A stretch of 64,000 nt of DNA from Dicaeum eximium. Lineage: Eukaryota > Chordata > Aves > Passeriformes > Dicaeidae. The notes under the pieces were generated by a model. That model was not told the DNA's origin, did no database searches, and worked only from the letters and a program-made list of their open reading frames with translations. Of this stretch, positions 39,401 through 51,300 are shown in pieces. The stretch is taken from assembly GCA_013396995.1 (NCBI GenBank), contig VWZP01007456.1:500431-564430 (forward strand). Direction: 5' to 3'. Made by a program: the position numbers and the translations under genes. Numbering within the stretch: position 1 is the stretch's first letter; each line of letters opens with the position of its first letter.

Positions 39401-42264
39401 AATCACAGCAGCTGAGAGCTGCTCATGAAAGCAATAAAGTACATCCAGTTCCTCCCTCTGCCTTTGAACTGTCAGGTGTGATTACAGTACAACAGTTGTG
39501 TGTAACTGAAGAATCCTGTTAAAATTGCTGGGAATGTTCATTTATTAAAATGCAGCTTTTCATGAGCAAAATTTGCTGAGTGAGTTGAAAAGTAAGGGTC
39601 TTCCAGCTGCAAAGAGAGGGCACAGAAACTGGCACACTGGAATTGGCAGAGTGAGGCACTTATCACTATTTATAAAGGTGTCAGAACTGAGTGTCTCAGT
39701 TTTACATCTGCGAGAGATAGAAAAATTCCCTGATTAAGAGTTTCCAAACCCACTTCCTTGCTGTACCATGAATTATGGGATGGCAGAGATAAAGGTGGTG
39801 AAGTAGATAATTTCTCTGATATGATGCTCTACCATAATTACCTTTACATATTTTTTTTTTAAAGAAAATGTTATTTTTTAAAAGGGTGGCATTCTCAGGC
39901 TTACTTAAAATAAAGCAGTAAAGGCTGTTCTCACATTTTGAGGACTGTGAAAATATCTGTAGTTCTGACTGAAGTTGCATAGGATCTCAGTGTGTAAGAG
40001 ATGCATTGATAAGCTTCCTAGACTTTTCTCTGCATGGTGTATGTTAAAATTTCAGAGTGTGGGTTGTTATGACAATGTGTCATAACACATTGGTAGACAG
40101 GAAAGTGCATTCATTCCTATTTAATGGTTTTCTTTTCTCTCTCTAATTCATTTCCCATTTTCATCTTGTGCTTTCATCTCCCACCTCATAGCCATGCCAA
40201 AGTCAATGGCCGTGTATATCTAATAATTAATAGGTGGGTACTTCAATTCTTCCTATCCTTTAAAACCGATATACCTTGGTTGTTTTTTTGGGTTTTTTTG
40301 TTACTTCTTAGTTGCGTTAAAGCTAAGTATGTTCTTGCTGCGCAGTACTGTGAAGCAAGCAGGGAGATAACCCTGTTGTTCGGGTATTGCAGTTTCCTAA
40401 AGCTGATGAAGCAGTTAATACACCTCTTCTGCATATTTATACATTGTTTCTTCTCCCAGCTGAGAATTCTCCTAAACTTTGCCCATGCCTCAATGCAGGA
40501 ATAATTGGTGCTATTTGTAATTGGCTGCAGACAATAGATTTGGTTGAGGAGGCTCGTTTATCTACCCTTTGTTTGTGCATGGAAAGATGCATGCCTGCAT
40601 GCGCCTGTGTAAACACAGACACACAAACACAGAGACACACACATCCCTGTCTTTCTCCAAGCATGTAAGAATAGGAATTTGAGGGCCTGTTCAGTTAAAT
40701 ATGTGGTATTTACACATGAGTTTCTACAGACTGAAATTTCAGGGTTGGAAAGGGAACACTGAACCCACTGCATGTTGAGATTGTTAATTCATGGGCTGAG
40801 TTGGGTGCTACAGGATTCAAACTAGAAAAACTGCCATCATGATCATCCCTTTATAAATGGCATCTTGAAAAGTGTTCCATAAATTAGATTATTTTTAAAT
40901 AGTTGACTGGAATAAATGTGAGCTAATTTTTAATCATCTCTGAGAATAGAATAACTTCTGAGTTGTTGTCACTACTGAATATAAACAGAAAAACCAAGAA
41001 GTCACATTGTTTAGATATTTGTGACTACCTGCTCTAACAAGAAGTCAATTTATGAGTCATGTTCATGCTCCTTCTTCAAATGTCATCATGTTGTTTGGGT
41101 TACCGTTCTTAAAAGTTCACCAGAGCTGGAATTCTGGTCTACAGAAAGGCTGTGTTTAAGGGAGTGGAGAGGGCAAGCACCTTGGCTAAGGCAGGCAAGC
41201 TGGTTGCCAAGGGGCATGCCAGGAGGCAAGGCTGGGCTCTCACCCATGGGCAGTCAGGAACATGGACCAACAACTGAGGGTGAGGATCAGATCTGGAATT
41301 GGTAAGAGGGTCAGCCACAGCCTGGGGAGGCCCTAGCGAGTCCATGGAGATAAGCCAGGCTTGCAGTGAAGACAGGGTGTCAGTCTGCATGTCAGGCTTA
41401 GGGTCAGGGAGGCATGGGGGCAGGCACAGACACAGCTGCAGTCCAGCCACAACATAGCAGTGGAAGCCTCAGCATGGAAGCAGCACCCAAAGACAGGAGA
41501 GGGGCCCTCTGCACAGGGACTCCCTGGCCTGTCCAAATACCCCAACAGGGCTTGGATTCAAGCAGCACATCCCTTTAAAGCCCTGTAAAGGCATTCAAAG
41601 TCCTGCCAGTGGAGGCATGGTACTGTGTGCTCGGTTTGAGTCTTGGAGACCAAATATTCAGGAGATGGGTCACCAGTGTTCTTGAGCTGAAAGCTTTCTG
41701 TTCTTAAGGCTTTGCATGAAGAACTTCTTTAGCCAGAAAATTTCAAGCAATTCATAAACAGCAAAAAATTATCAAAGACAAAAGATGCTTAATAATGCAT
41801 TCAATTAATAAATCTTCTGCTCTAGCAAATTATGAAGAGATCAAAGTACTAGGAATCCAGCAAGGACCTGTAGCACATGCCTGATTTTAGTGCCACTGAA
41901 ATTGCTTTGTTGCCAAAAGCTAGGTCTGTTGGTATACTTCTTGTTATTGATACCCTATTTAATGAACCTGAGAGTAAGAAATGCTCTCAGCTAAAAGCAG
42001 TAGTGGGTGTACCTTCAAGGTTTGTTGCCTGCATTATTATTTAGTTATTTCTCTCCCTTAGTTTCGGACACAATGCCTTTCTGTTATTTGGGGTAATTTC
42101 CCACTGGTGTGTGGCTTCCAACAATGAAGTCATATCTCACTAGCTGTGAAAATGTATGGGTAGCTTGTCTTAAAAATTCTAAACTAGTGAAGTTTTTGTA
42201 TCTTAACACCTCAGTGTTGTCGGTTACAATATAATGTGATCTCACAGTAAAAAAAAAAAAAAAC

Positions 42265-42302
<38 letters not shown>

Positions 42303-45300
42303 AATTGGAAAAACAACCCTAGCAATACATAAGGGAGTTTTGGAAGAAAGATTCCAAGTAGACTAACTTTTCAAACAGTGGGCAGGGCATTTTATCTATC
42401 CGTGGATCTCCCAAGTACATGACCCAATGCTCAAGCCTACTGATGCCAATAAAACTAAGCCTACTGAAGACTAAACTCAAACTGAGGCTTTATCAGGTAT
42501 ATATATTACATGTACCAATCTTTAAAACCCCATTTGCCACCTGGATCTCCAGAACACGAATGGGAATTATATGACTAAGAAAAATATGAGTCCACACTTA
42601 CCAAATCCTATAGAGTTACTGTGTTTCTGTCCAATTTACACTGAGGTAAGTCATTCAGTCCTTGATTTACACCAGTGTGAATAGATTTTTTCATTATAAA
42701 AGTCACTTGGGAAGATACCTCATAAAAATCAATGCACTTACATATGTACAAAAACCTGTCTGATTATATAGCTACTTTCATTTCATGGTGCATTGCCTTT
42801 TAAATGAGCACTGATGGTTTATGGTAACCAGGGATCTATATGACATTTGAACTAAACTGAAAATTCATTCTCTCTTCTTTATACATGACCCTCCTATTGG
42901 TACTTTGTTAGAGTTTTAGGTAAATATAAGTTAGTTACATATTTTAGGGAAAATTGATGTTAGTAACTTTATAGAGATTTGAATATCCTTTTAGTGTGTA
43001 TGCCAGCTGATCCTTGACTTAGATATGAAAATAATTGAAGAGTCCCAAATGAGATGATTGGTAACAGCCAACATGGCTTTACTAAAGGTAAATCATGCCT
43101 GACAAATTTGGTGACCTTCTATGATAAGGGTACAGCATTGATAAAAGGGGCAGAGCAACTGACATTGTCTGCCTGGGCTTATGCAAAGTGTTTGATGCTA
43201 TCTGATACAATATCCTTGTCTCCAAATTGGAGAGACATGGTTTTCATGGATCACCACTTGGTGGATAAAGAACTGGCTGGATGGCCTCATGCAGAGTTGG
43301 TCAATGGCTCACTGTTCATGAGACCAGTGATGAGTAGTGTCTCTCAACACCAGTACTGGGACTGAGACAGTTCAACATTTTTGTTGGTGACATGGACAGT
43401 AGGATTGAGGGCACCCTCTGCAAGTTTGTTGAGGACACCAGGCTGTGTGGTGCTGTCAATGCACTGGAGGGAAGGGATGGCATCCAGAGGGACCTTGACA
43501 CACTCAGGAGGTGGACCCATGCAAACCAAAGTGCAGGGTCCTACACCTGGGTCATGGCAATCCCAGATACGCCAATGGGCTGGGCAGAGAAGTGACAGAG
43601 GAGCCCCAAGGAGAAGGACTTGGGTGTGATGGTTGAACAATGCACCATGAGCTGGTAGCATGCTCTCACAGCCCAGAAATCCAGTGGATTCCTGGGCTGC
43701 ATCCAAAGGACCGTGGTGAGGTCAAGGAGGTGATTCTGCCTCTCTGCTCTGCTGAGACCTCACCTGGAGTACTGCATCCAGCTCTGGGGTCTTCAACATA
43801 AGAAGGCCTGGAACTGTTGGAACAAGTCCAGAGTAGAGGCACAAAGTTGATAAGAGGACTGGAGCACCTCCCTTACGAAGACAGGCTGAGAAAGTTGGGG
43901 CTGTTGAGCCTGGTGACGAGGAGATTGCTTGGAGACCTCACAGCAGCTTTCCAATATCTGAAGGGGGCCTAAAGGGAATCTGGAGAGGGACTTTACATCA
44001 GGAATTGTAGTGACAGGGCAAGGAATAATGGATCCAAATTGAAAGAGGGGAAATTTAAGGTAAATATTAGGAAGAAATCCTTTACTGTGAGGGTGGTGAG
44101 ACACTGGAACAGGTTATCCAGGGAGGCTGTGGATGCCCCAGTCCTGGCAGTGTTCAAGGCCAGATTGGATGGGACTCTGAGCAACCTGGTCTGCTGGGAG
44201 GTATTCCTGCAAAGGGCAGTGGGGGTGGATATTTTAAAGTCCCTTCCAACCTGAACTATTTTATGATTCTGTTTTCAGTAGCCAAAGCTACTGAATAAAT
44301 TCTTGAATATAAGATTTTTAAGATTTTTTAAGGATATTTTAATATAAGACACTCAGGTTCATTGCCCAACCCATGATGAGGAATTTTAGTAATGAATGTG
44401 GCTAAAATATGATTAAACTTTATCACTTGACATTTTGATATTTTTGTGTTTGAATGTCTTGTTAAACTTCTAATTTTAAACCATCTTTTCTGCTTTTTGA
44501 CAATTGGCATGGTATTTCTACCTTAGCATTGTTTAGTCAGATTTCTATAGTTTTTCCTTCATTTGAGACACTGAAGTTTCCATCTTGAAGAAACTGCAAC
44601 TCCCAAATGATTGAAAAATAATTCTGCTTGTTTGAATTTCTCATTAACTGATTAGCCTATTCTCTTAATTTTTAATGACCAGAAAAAAAGATATAGATTT
44701 TTAGTTTCTTGAACTGTAAAAATCCTAAAATTGGCAGAATTTCCTGTCTAAAAGGTTATAGGCCAGAATTTCACATCAAGAAAAAAAAAATCCCTGAGAT
44801 GGTACTATAGAATATTAGAACAGCCTTACAGGTGCTTGAAAGTATGCTGAGTGTAGTAATTTCAATAGCATAACCAAACATTTAATGACCTAATCATACA
44901 CTTGCCAAAGGGAGACTTCATTGCAAGGAGAAATGGGAAAGGGAAACTGGGTTTTCTGCAACTATGGGAGGTGAGTCCCAACAGCACACCCTTGGGAGGA
45001 AAAGAAAACCCTAAGAAAATATTTATTTTCTCTAGTAAAGAAAAAATATATACTGAAAAATCTCAGGGGGGAAAAAAAGGCACCATGGCACTAGAGAAAT
45101 ATAGTTTCTGTGTTAAATCATTCGTATCCCAGTTTCAGTAGAGTGAAACTTACTGATAGATTTAGATGGAGACAATTATAAATGAAAGAAAAATTCTCTG
45201 TGAGATGTGGCAAAGAGAGAGAGCATGAATGGCACTATCAAAGACAGGTATTATAAAATCTTCTGAAGGTGCAGCCATGGAATTCTTGCTTTTGTTTGTT

Positions 45301-48300
45301 CCCAAACCTATAGCTGGAAGAAAAACTGCAAATTCCTTGGCTTTTCAGGTGCATGTTTTAATTGGAGGAAGGTGGAAGTGCATTTACAGTGATAGATACT
45401 TGTGGTGGTTCAGCTGCACTACTCAGAGCATGGTACAGCACTGACCACGTTTAGCACTGGTGTAAATAGGTTGCCCCCTTTCCATCTGTGCTGCAAATCC
45501 ATGTTTCTTTAGAGAAGCACCCCGTGAATGTCATGATGGCATGCTCTTGGCATCAGAAGGCTTCTGCAGATGGAGTAGGAGAATGCTTTATGACTTGTGA
45601 TGTAGCATGACTTATTTCTCGATGACCTTCTTCTGTAACCCCTCTGTTCTCATCTCCCTTTTTCTTTCTGTTCCAATTACTTTGAGCAGCCTCAAGAAAA
45701 AAATACCAAACCACCAAAATGAGTAAGTCCCCTGTGAAGTCATGAAATGTTTCCTCTTAAATAATGTCATTTCATGCTTCTACATCTTAAACTCTGACCA
45801 TTTTCCCCAGTGGGGAAAATGTCAAGTTTAAGTGTCGATACCACTCATTACTAACTAACCATTAGTATCTGAGTGAGAAGTAGTTACTAATACATTCCAA
45901 CAACTCAATTTTCAGTGTGTGTTTGGAGAGAGTACCAGAATCATTAACTTTTCTACTTCTAAGGCATTTTCCATGAACAGTTAATTTTTTTTCTAATTAT
46001 ACGGTTTGAAAAAGAAAAAGACTGCGATGTCATTACTCCTCAGTTTGCTGACATGCTACTCTTTACCTACAGACTGGTGCACCAAGATGGAAGCCTGCCT
46101 GACATAACTATGATGAATCTAACAGCCAGCAGAGAAAAGGAAGAGGATAAAATGCTGGAAGAGGCTGGTGAGAAAAGAATGGAAGAGCCAGAGGGGGAGG
46201 GAGGGAAAGGGAGGGTCAAAAAAGGAAAAGAAGAAGAGAAGGAGGATGAGGATAAAGAAGAAGAAGATGATGATGATGACAATGAGGACAATGAATCAGA
46301 GGAAGAAGAAACCACAGGTAAGCTCTGCAGAATGCAAATTTTTCCTTACTCTGTCTTAATTAATAATGTCAGCAGGTGGTTTGTTATTGGTCATCCCTGT
46401 TAGCTTCAATCACCAAGTTTTCCTTCTAGTTTCACATGCAGTCTGTGTCAAAAAGGCTGAACTGAGCAGATGGCTACTTCTCAATTATTCAACAGGCTAC
46501 AGGTTCTTCTTGGGAAAAATTGTGCTGTGGGATGCTGAGAGGAAGAAACCAACAGAACCAAACAGTGCCCATTTCTTCTAAGTGGTCTGGGTTAGATTAT
46601 TTGAAGGCTACCCCAAATTCTAAGTACTTTAGAGTGAAATCTCCTTACAACAAAGATAATACCCATACATATTTAATATCTGATACTGCATGCTTTTAAG
46701 GCACCCCTCCCCAGAAGTCCCAATGGCTTTGCTTCATTATTTATGTGCACATTAGTGTCATATTTTTTCACTTCTGAATATGAAATATGTAATTGATGCC
46801 AGATGAACATAAAAAAGCTTAAGGGCAGACATAGGTATGGCTTATATTACCATCCTTGATATTGCTAATATGAACATCTAAAATTAATTATTACCATAAC
46901 TCAGTTTGTAATATGATCCAAAAGTGAAACTAGGAAAGAGCATTTAACACCCAAGGAAGCTGTATTCTTTGGAAGGGGCCTCACTACAAATTTACTTACT
47001 TGTGACAATAATCACAGGACTGTGACACCTAAATAGGGAGAGGATCTTTATCAAGGCAAAATGGCAGCACATTAGGCTTAGCAGCCCTAGGGAATCAGGG
47101 AATCATTTAGATTGGGAAAGACTTCTTAAGATCATTGAGTCTAATCATGAACCCAGCACTGCGATATCCACCACTAAACCATGTCCCTAAATGCCACACC
47201 CTATGTCTTTTAAATACCTCCAGGGATGGTGACTCCACCACTTCCCTGGACAGCCTGTTCCAGTGCTTGACCTTCAGCTGAAACACCTTACCTTTCCTGG
47301 CTGGAACAGCTGTCGTCACAGAGGTGGTCATGGGCCATGGAAACCTTTCTTGGCCAGCTTCCATACTGCCTGTGAGGGGTGAGGGTGCTCTGTCTGGTGC
47401 ACTCCAGCCATCCCAGCTTGTTGGAAGGGCTTTGGGAAAGAGGCCAGCTGGTGGACATTACTCTGTGCAGTGACGCATGCAAGCAGGGAAGTGGGGAGAT
47501 GCTGCTGGTCTTGCTTGGAATAGCACAGAGGGATCCATCTTTAAGCTGCACATGGGATTTATTTCTACTGGAGTTATACCATTTTTACACAGCCATGTGG
47601 TCAGAGCTTTGATATTAAACACATTCATGTGTGCACACTTCACTAGAGTGTTTCAGTGGATGCAGTCAGGCTGTATTTTATTCCCTGTGTGTGTAGTGCC
47701 TGGCCATGCTACACAGGGCACCTTATCCGCCTGGTCCACTTCACTGGCACTGTCTGGATACACACTGCATGATGCAACACTGCCAATGAAAACAAATGCA
47801 ATGAAAGAATGAGTGGGAATATCTAACTCTGTAAAGACTTCTCTTAAATACTCTCATTGTGCTTGTAAAAACACATGTAGGATTAGAGTTCTGTAGCTTA
47901 ATTAATTTCTCAAGTTTAATTACGTGCTTACAGAATTCCCATCACTCAGCATTTTTATTAGAATTTCCTAAGTTATGTTTGGAGAAAAAAGGCAAAGGAG
48001 AAAAATGGAATTTAGTTGTGAGTTGTTCCATGTGCTCTTCACACAAATATGGAGTAACCACCTTGGTGTGCTTTACATATAAAATAAAGTGATAATTTGA
48101 AATAATTTCATAAAGAAGGTGGTAACTCCTTTGCATTTTTACCAGCTTAGACAGTGATGTGCTTTGGTATCACTTGCAAATGTTTCCATCTCTGATATAA
48201 AGAATGTTCCCACAGCATGCAAAATCCTTCCTAATCTCCAAAATGCTTCTGAAACCCTGAATACAGTGTGAAGACTCTATACTAATATGTAGTAGCCAGA

Positions 48301-51300
48301 TGAAACAGTTTTACAGCCAGCCCACAAGCAAAGTCGTCACTTAGAGAGCACTGTTCAGCAAAAGTATTGTCATGTACACTCACGTGTAACAGGTGATGCC
48401 ACAAGCTTGCTCACTGGAGTACTATTTGGGAGGATGGCTTTTTTAGCCAAACACCCCTATGAAGGGATACTTTCACCCAGCTTCATGATCTCCCCTTGAT
48501 AAAGCTTTTTCAACTGAGGGAAATATTTGACTTTTGAAATAAAAATTGACTTTTGAAAGTTTGCCTTTCTTGATTCAGATGTCCTGTGAAGGCACAGGTC
48601 ACACTCTAAGAGGCTGTGCTGTTTTGAGGGCCATTTAGATAATTCTGACATCTGAAGCTGTCTATAGTACAATTGTCTAAACCCTTGTGATAGGGATCCA
48701 GGTCCTAGTGTGCATGGATTTCTTCCAATCTGGCTGCAAAGCTTTCTGAGTAGTAGTTGTAGTAATCTGTGCTTTCTGAAAATAGGCTGGGTGCATAGCT
48801 TCCAGGCATCAAAAAAAAATTTATTTTTCTGAGCTGGAAAAGGACCAGGGTTGGAATTAGTTCCTGAGTGAGATCTCTAAGCTTAGGTCCAAAAGTACTG
48901 GAGGACGAGAGTCCAAAAAGAGCTCTGATGAGAGGAATAAAAGCAAAATTGGCAAGGGAGGCCACCACTGCCACTTTTGAAGTGCAGAATCCTTCCAGGG
49001 CATGTGGTCAGGAGGGAAAGCAGCCCAGCTAAGTGGGCTTCAACCCCATTTTTAGTTACTTAGCCACTGAGCTGTGCCTTTATCCTCCATCTTGACTTAC
49101 TCTAAGGCTTAGAAAGGAAGCAGAAAGCTTGTTGTTGTCTAGTGAAGTATTCCATTTCACAGAGACCTTCTGTTTTTGTCCTTACAATGGTTCTGCTTGG
49201 ACATCCCTGCAGACTTAAGGAACAAGTGGCATCTGGTGATCGACCGCCTTACGGTGCTGTTTTTGAAATTCCTGGAATATTTTCACAAGATGCAAGTCTT
49301 CGTGTGGTGGCTGTTGGAGCTACACATCATCAAAATTGTTTCCTCTTACATCATCTGGGTCACAGTGAAAGAGGCAAGTAAACACCCACTGTCAAACTCT
49401 TACACATCCTGGAAGCCTGTCAGCATCTGCCATGTGGTTACACACCCAGGTGTGGGGAGAGGGCTTCCTCCTGTCAGACCTCACTGATATTATGGGATCC
49501 AGCTGGGCTTGTTCACCTGTTGGGAACCTGCCCTGACATCTTCCACATCCTCTCTGTTCAAGAGTCTCAGCCCCTGCCTTTTCTCCAGGTATTAAAATTT
49601 TATTACTCCAATTCTTTGGATTTAAGAGACATAATCTCTCTCCTGCTCAAACTGTCTCTGGGCACCATCCAAGGATGGAAGGTGTAGAAAAGAACTGGGA
49701 AGGTAAATGTAGGAAAATTGCTTAAACTTGGTCTGGTGCTTAAGAAACAACAATGTGGAGCTATGCCTGGAGAAAGAGGGAACAACACTAAGCTGTGCTT
49801 TTGGTGTGGGCAATATGAGTTCTCTATCTGATAAAGCCATTTCTTGAACAGGATAGTAAGACAGGATTCACTAAAAACAAAAAGATATCCCATTTCTCAC
49901 TTTTTTTTTGGTGGGAAGAAGTCAAGAGGATGAAGGTCAGTTGCACAGACACATGGATCTGTGCCATCTCTTCTTTGTTTCAGGTGTACTAAAGCAGCAG
50001 AAGGTGCATGTAGTCCTTTGTATTTCACATGTGTTGATAGGAAGATATGGACTTTTGTGGATCTAATAGTATTAATATTATGTAGGTGGTAAATTTCTTC
50101 CTAAACCAACTGTAAAGTTTTTCCTTCTTCACTTACTACTCTGTGTCTGTGTTATTGTGGGTATTGTTGTAAATTTTTTTTTTTCAGTATTTTCCTCAAA
50201 GTTTCTGCATGTCCCTTTCTTTTGAATTATTATTTTTTTTAACTTGCTGTGGAAACGGTCAAACTTTCTCAGTTCTTTTGTTACTCTGTGTAATTTATGT
50301 GCTGTTTTTGTGTTTTCAGGTGTCTCTGCTTAACTTTGTGTTTTTAATTGCCTGGGCTCTTGCTTTGCCATATGCTCAGTTTCGCCCACTGGCATCAAGT
50401 ATCTGCACTGTTTGGACATGTGTGATTATTGTCTGCAAAATGTTGTATCAGCTCACGTCTATTGATCCCAAGGATTTTTCCAGAAATTGTACATTGGTGA
50501 GTACAAATGCATATTAAAAAGGTTTGACTGCTGCATTCTTCAGTGAGGGAGAGCACAAGGAAATATATCAAGTACAAAAATAACAGCTCACCTGATGCAT
50601 TATTGTTGATTATCATACCCTTCACAAGCAGTCTGAAAGTCATATTTTATGACTGTTGCATTTTCTTTTTAGCCAGGAGAGAATGAAACCAAGGTCAATT
50701 TAGAAGAACTGAAAACCTCAGTACTCTACAGTGGGCCGGTTGATCCTTCAGAGTGGGTTGGATTGAGAAAGTCCAGTCCCCTTCTTGTGTACTTAAGGGT
50801 AACTTCTTTGTTATCTGCATTCATATATTTTCTTATTTGTGATGAAAATAGCATTGTCTTTGAAATAAACAATCTATCACACACAGGAAAAAAATGTTGT
50901 GCAAACCATTGATAATAGAGAAGTACAGAGGGAAAGAGGCAACAGAAAACCACGTCTTTTACATAAAACATTTCCAGAAGGGATTCAATACCAATTAAGT
51001 TATTCTTTCATGTAGAATTATCACTTTTGGACTCTATAATCTGTTAAAAGCCCTTTAAGAAATGTGATATTTAGTAACTCTAAGTAATTAAGAGGTACAT
51101 GGCTTTCAGGTACCAAAGGACTGATGGGTCTAATTGGAGTAATTGCCCTGAATGACAGTGTGTGCTAGAAGTTAATTTTTCTAAGTGCTTATTCCTTAGC
51201 CACAGTTTATCAAATACAATGAGTTAAGAGAATCATTCATTCAAACACTAGTAAATGGATGTCTTTTGTTTTTCTTCTTGGTTTTGGCTGATGCCTGTGA

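Larger units (their letters stand above)
40234..45689 (+). other. PIEZO2: PIEZO2 intron (5.5 kb) between the two cassettes
   Basis: Holds a TGCATG triplet (40576-40601), a CA-rich stretch (40605-40650), a GC-rich unclassified block (41125-41640), a 52-base A-rich tract (42249-42300) and a + strand CR1 (43052-44272). Confidence 0.78.

Noticed and set aside
49374..49449. Reading through the GC donor to a later CAG|GTGTGG site, adding about 25 codons
   Set aside because: The added peptide has no counterpart in PIEZO2, and the GC-AG splice restores the conserved VKE|VSL junction exactly.
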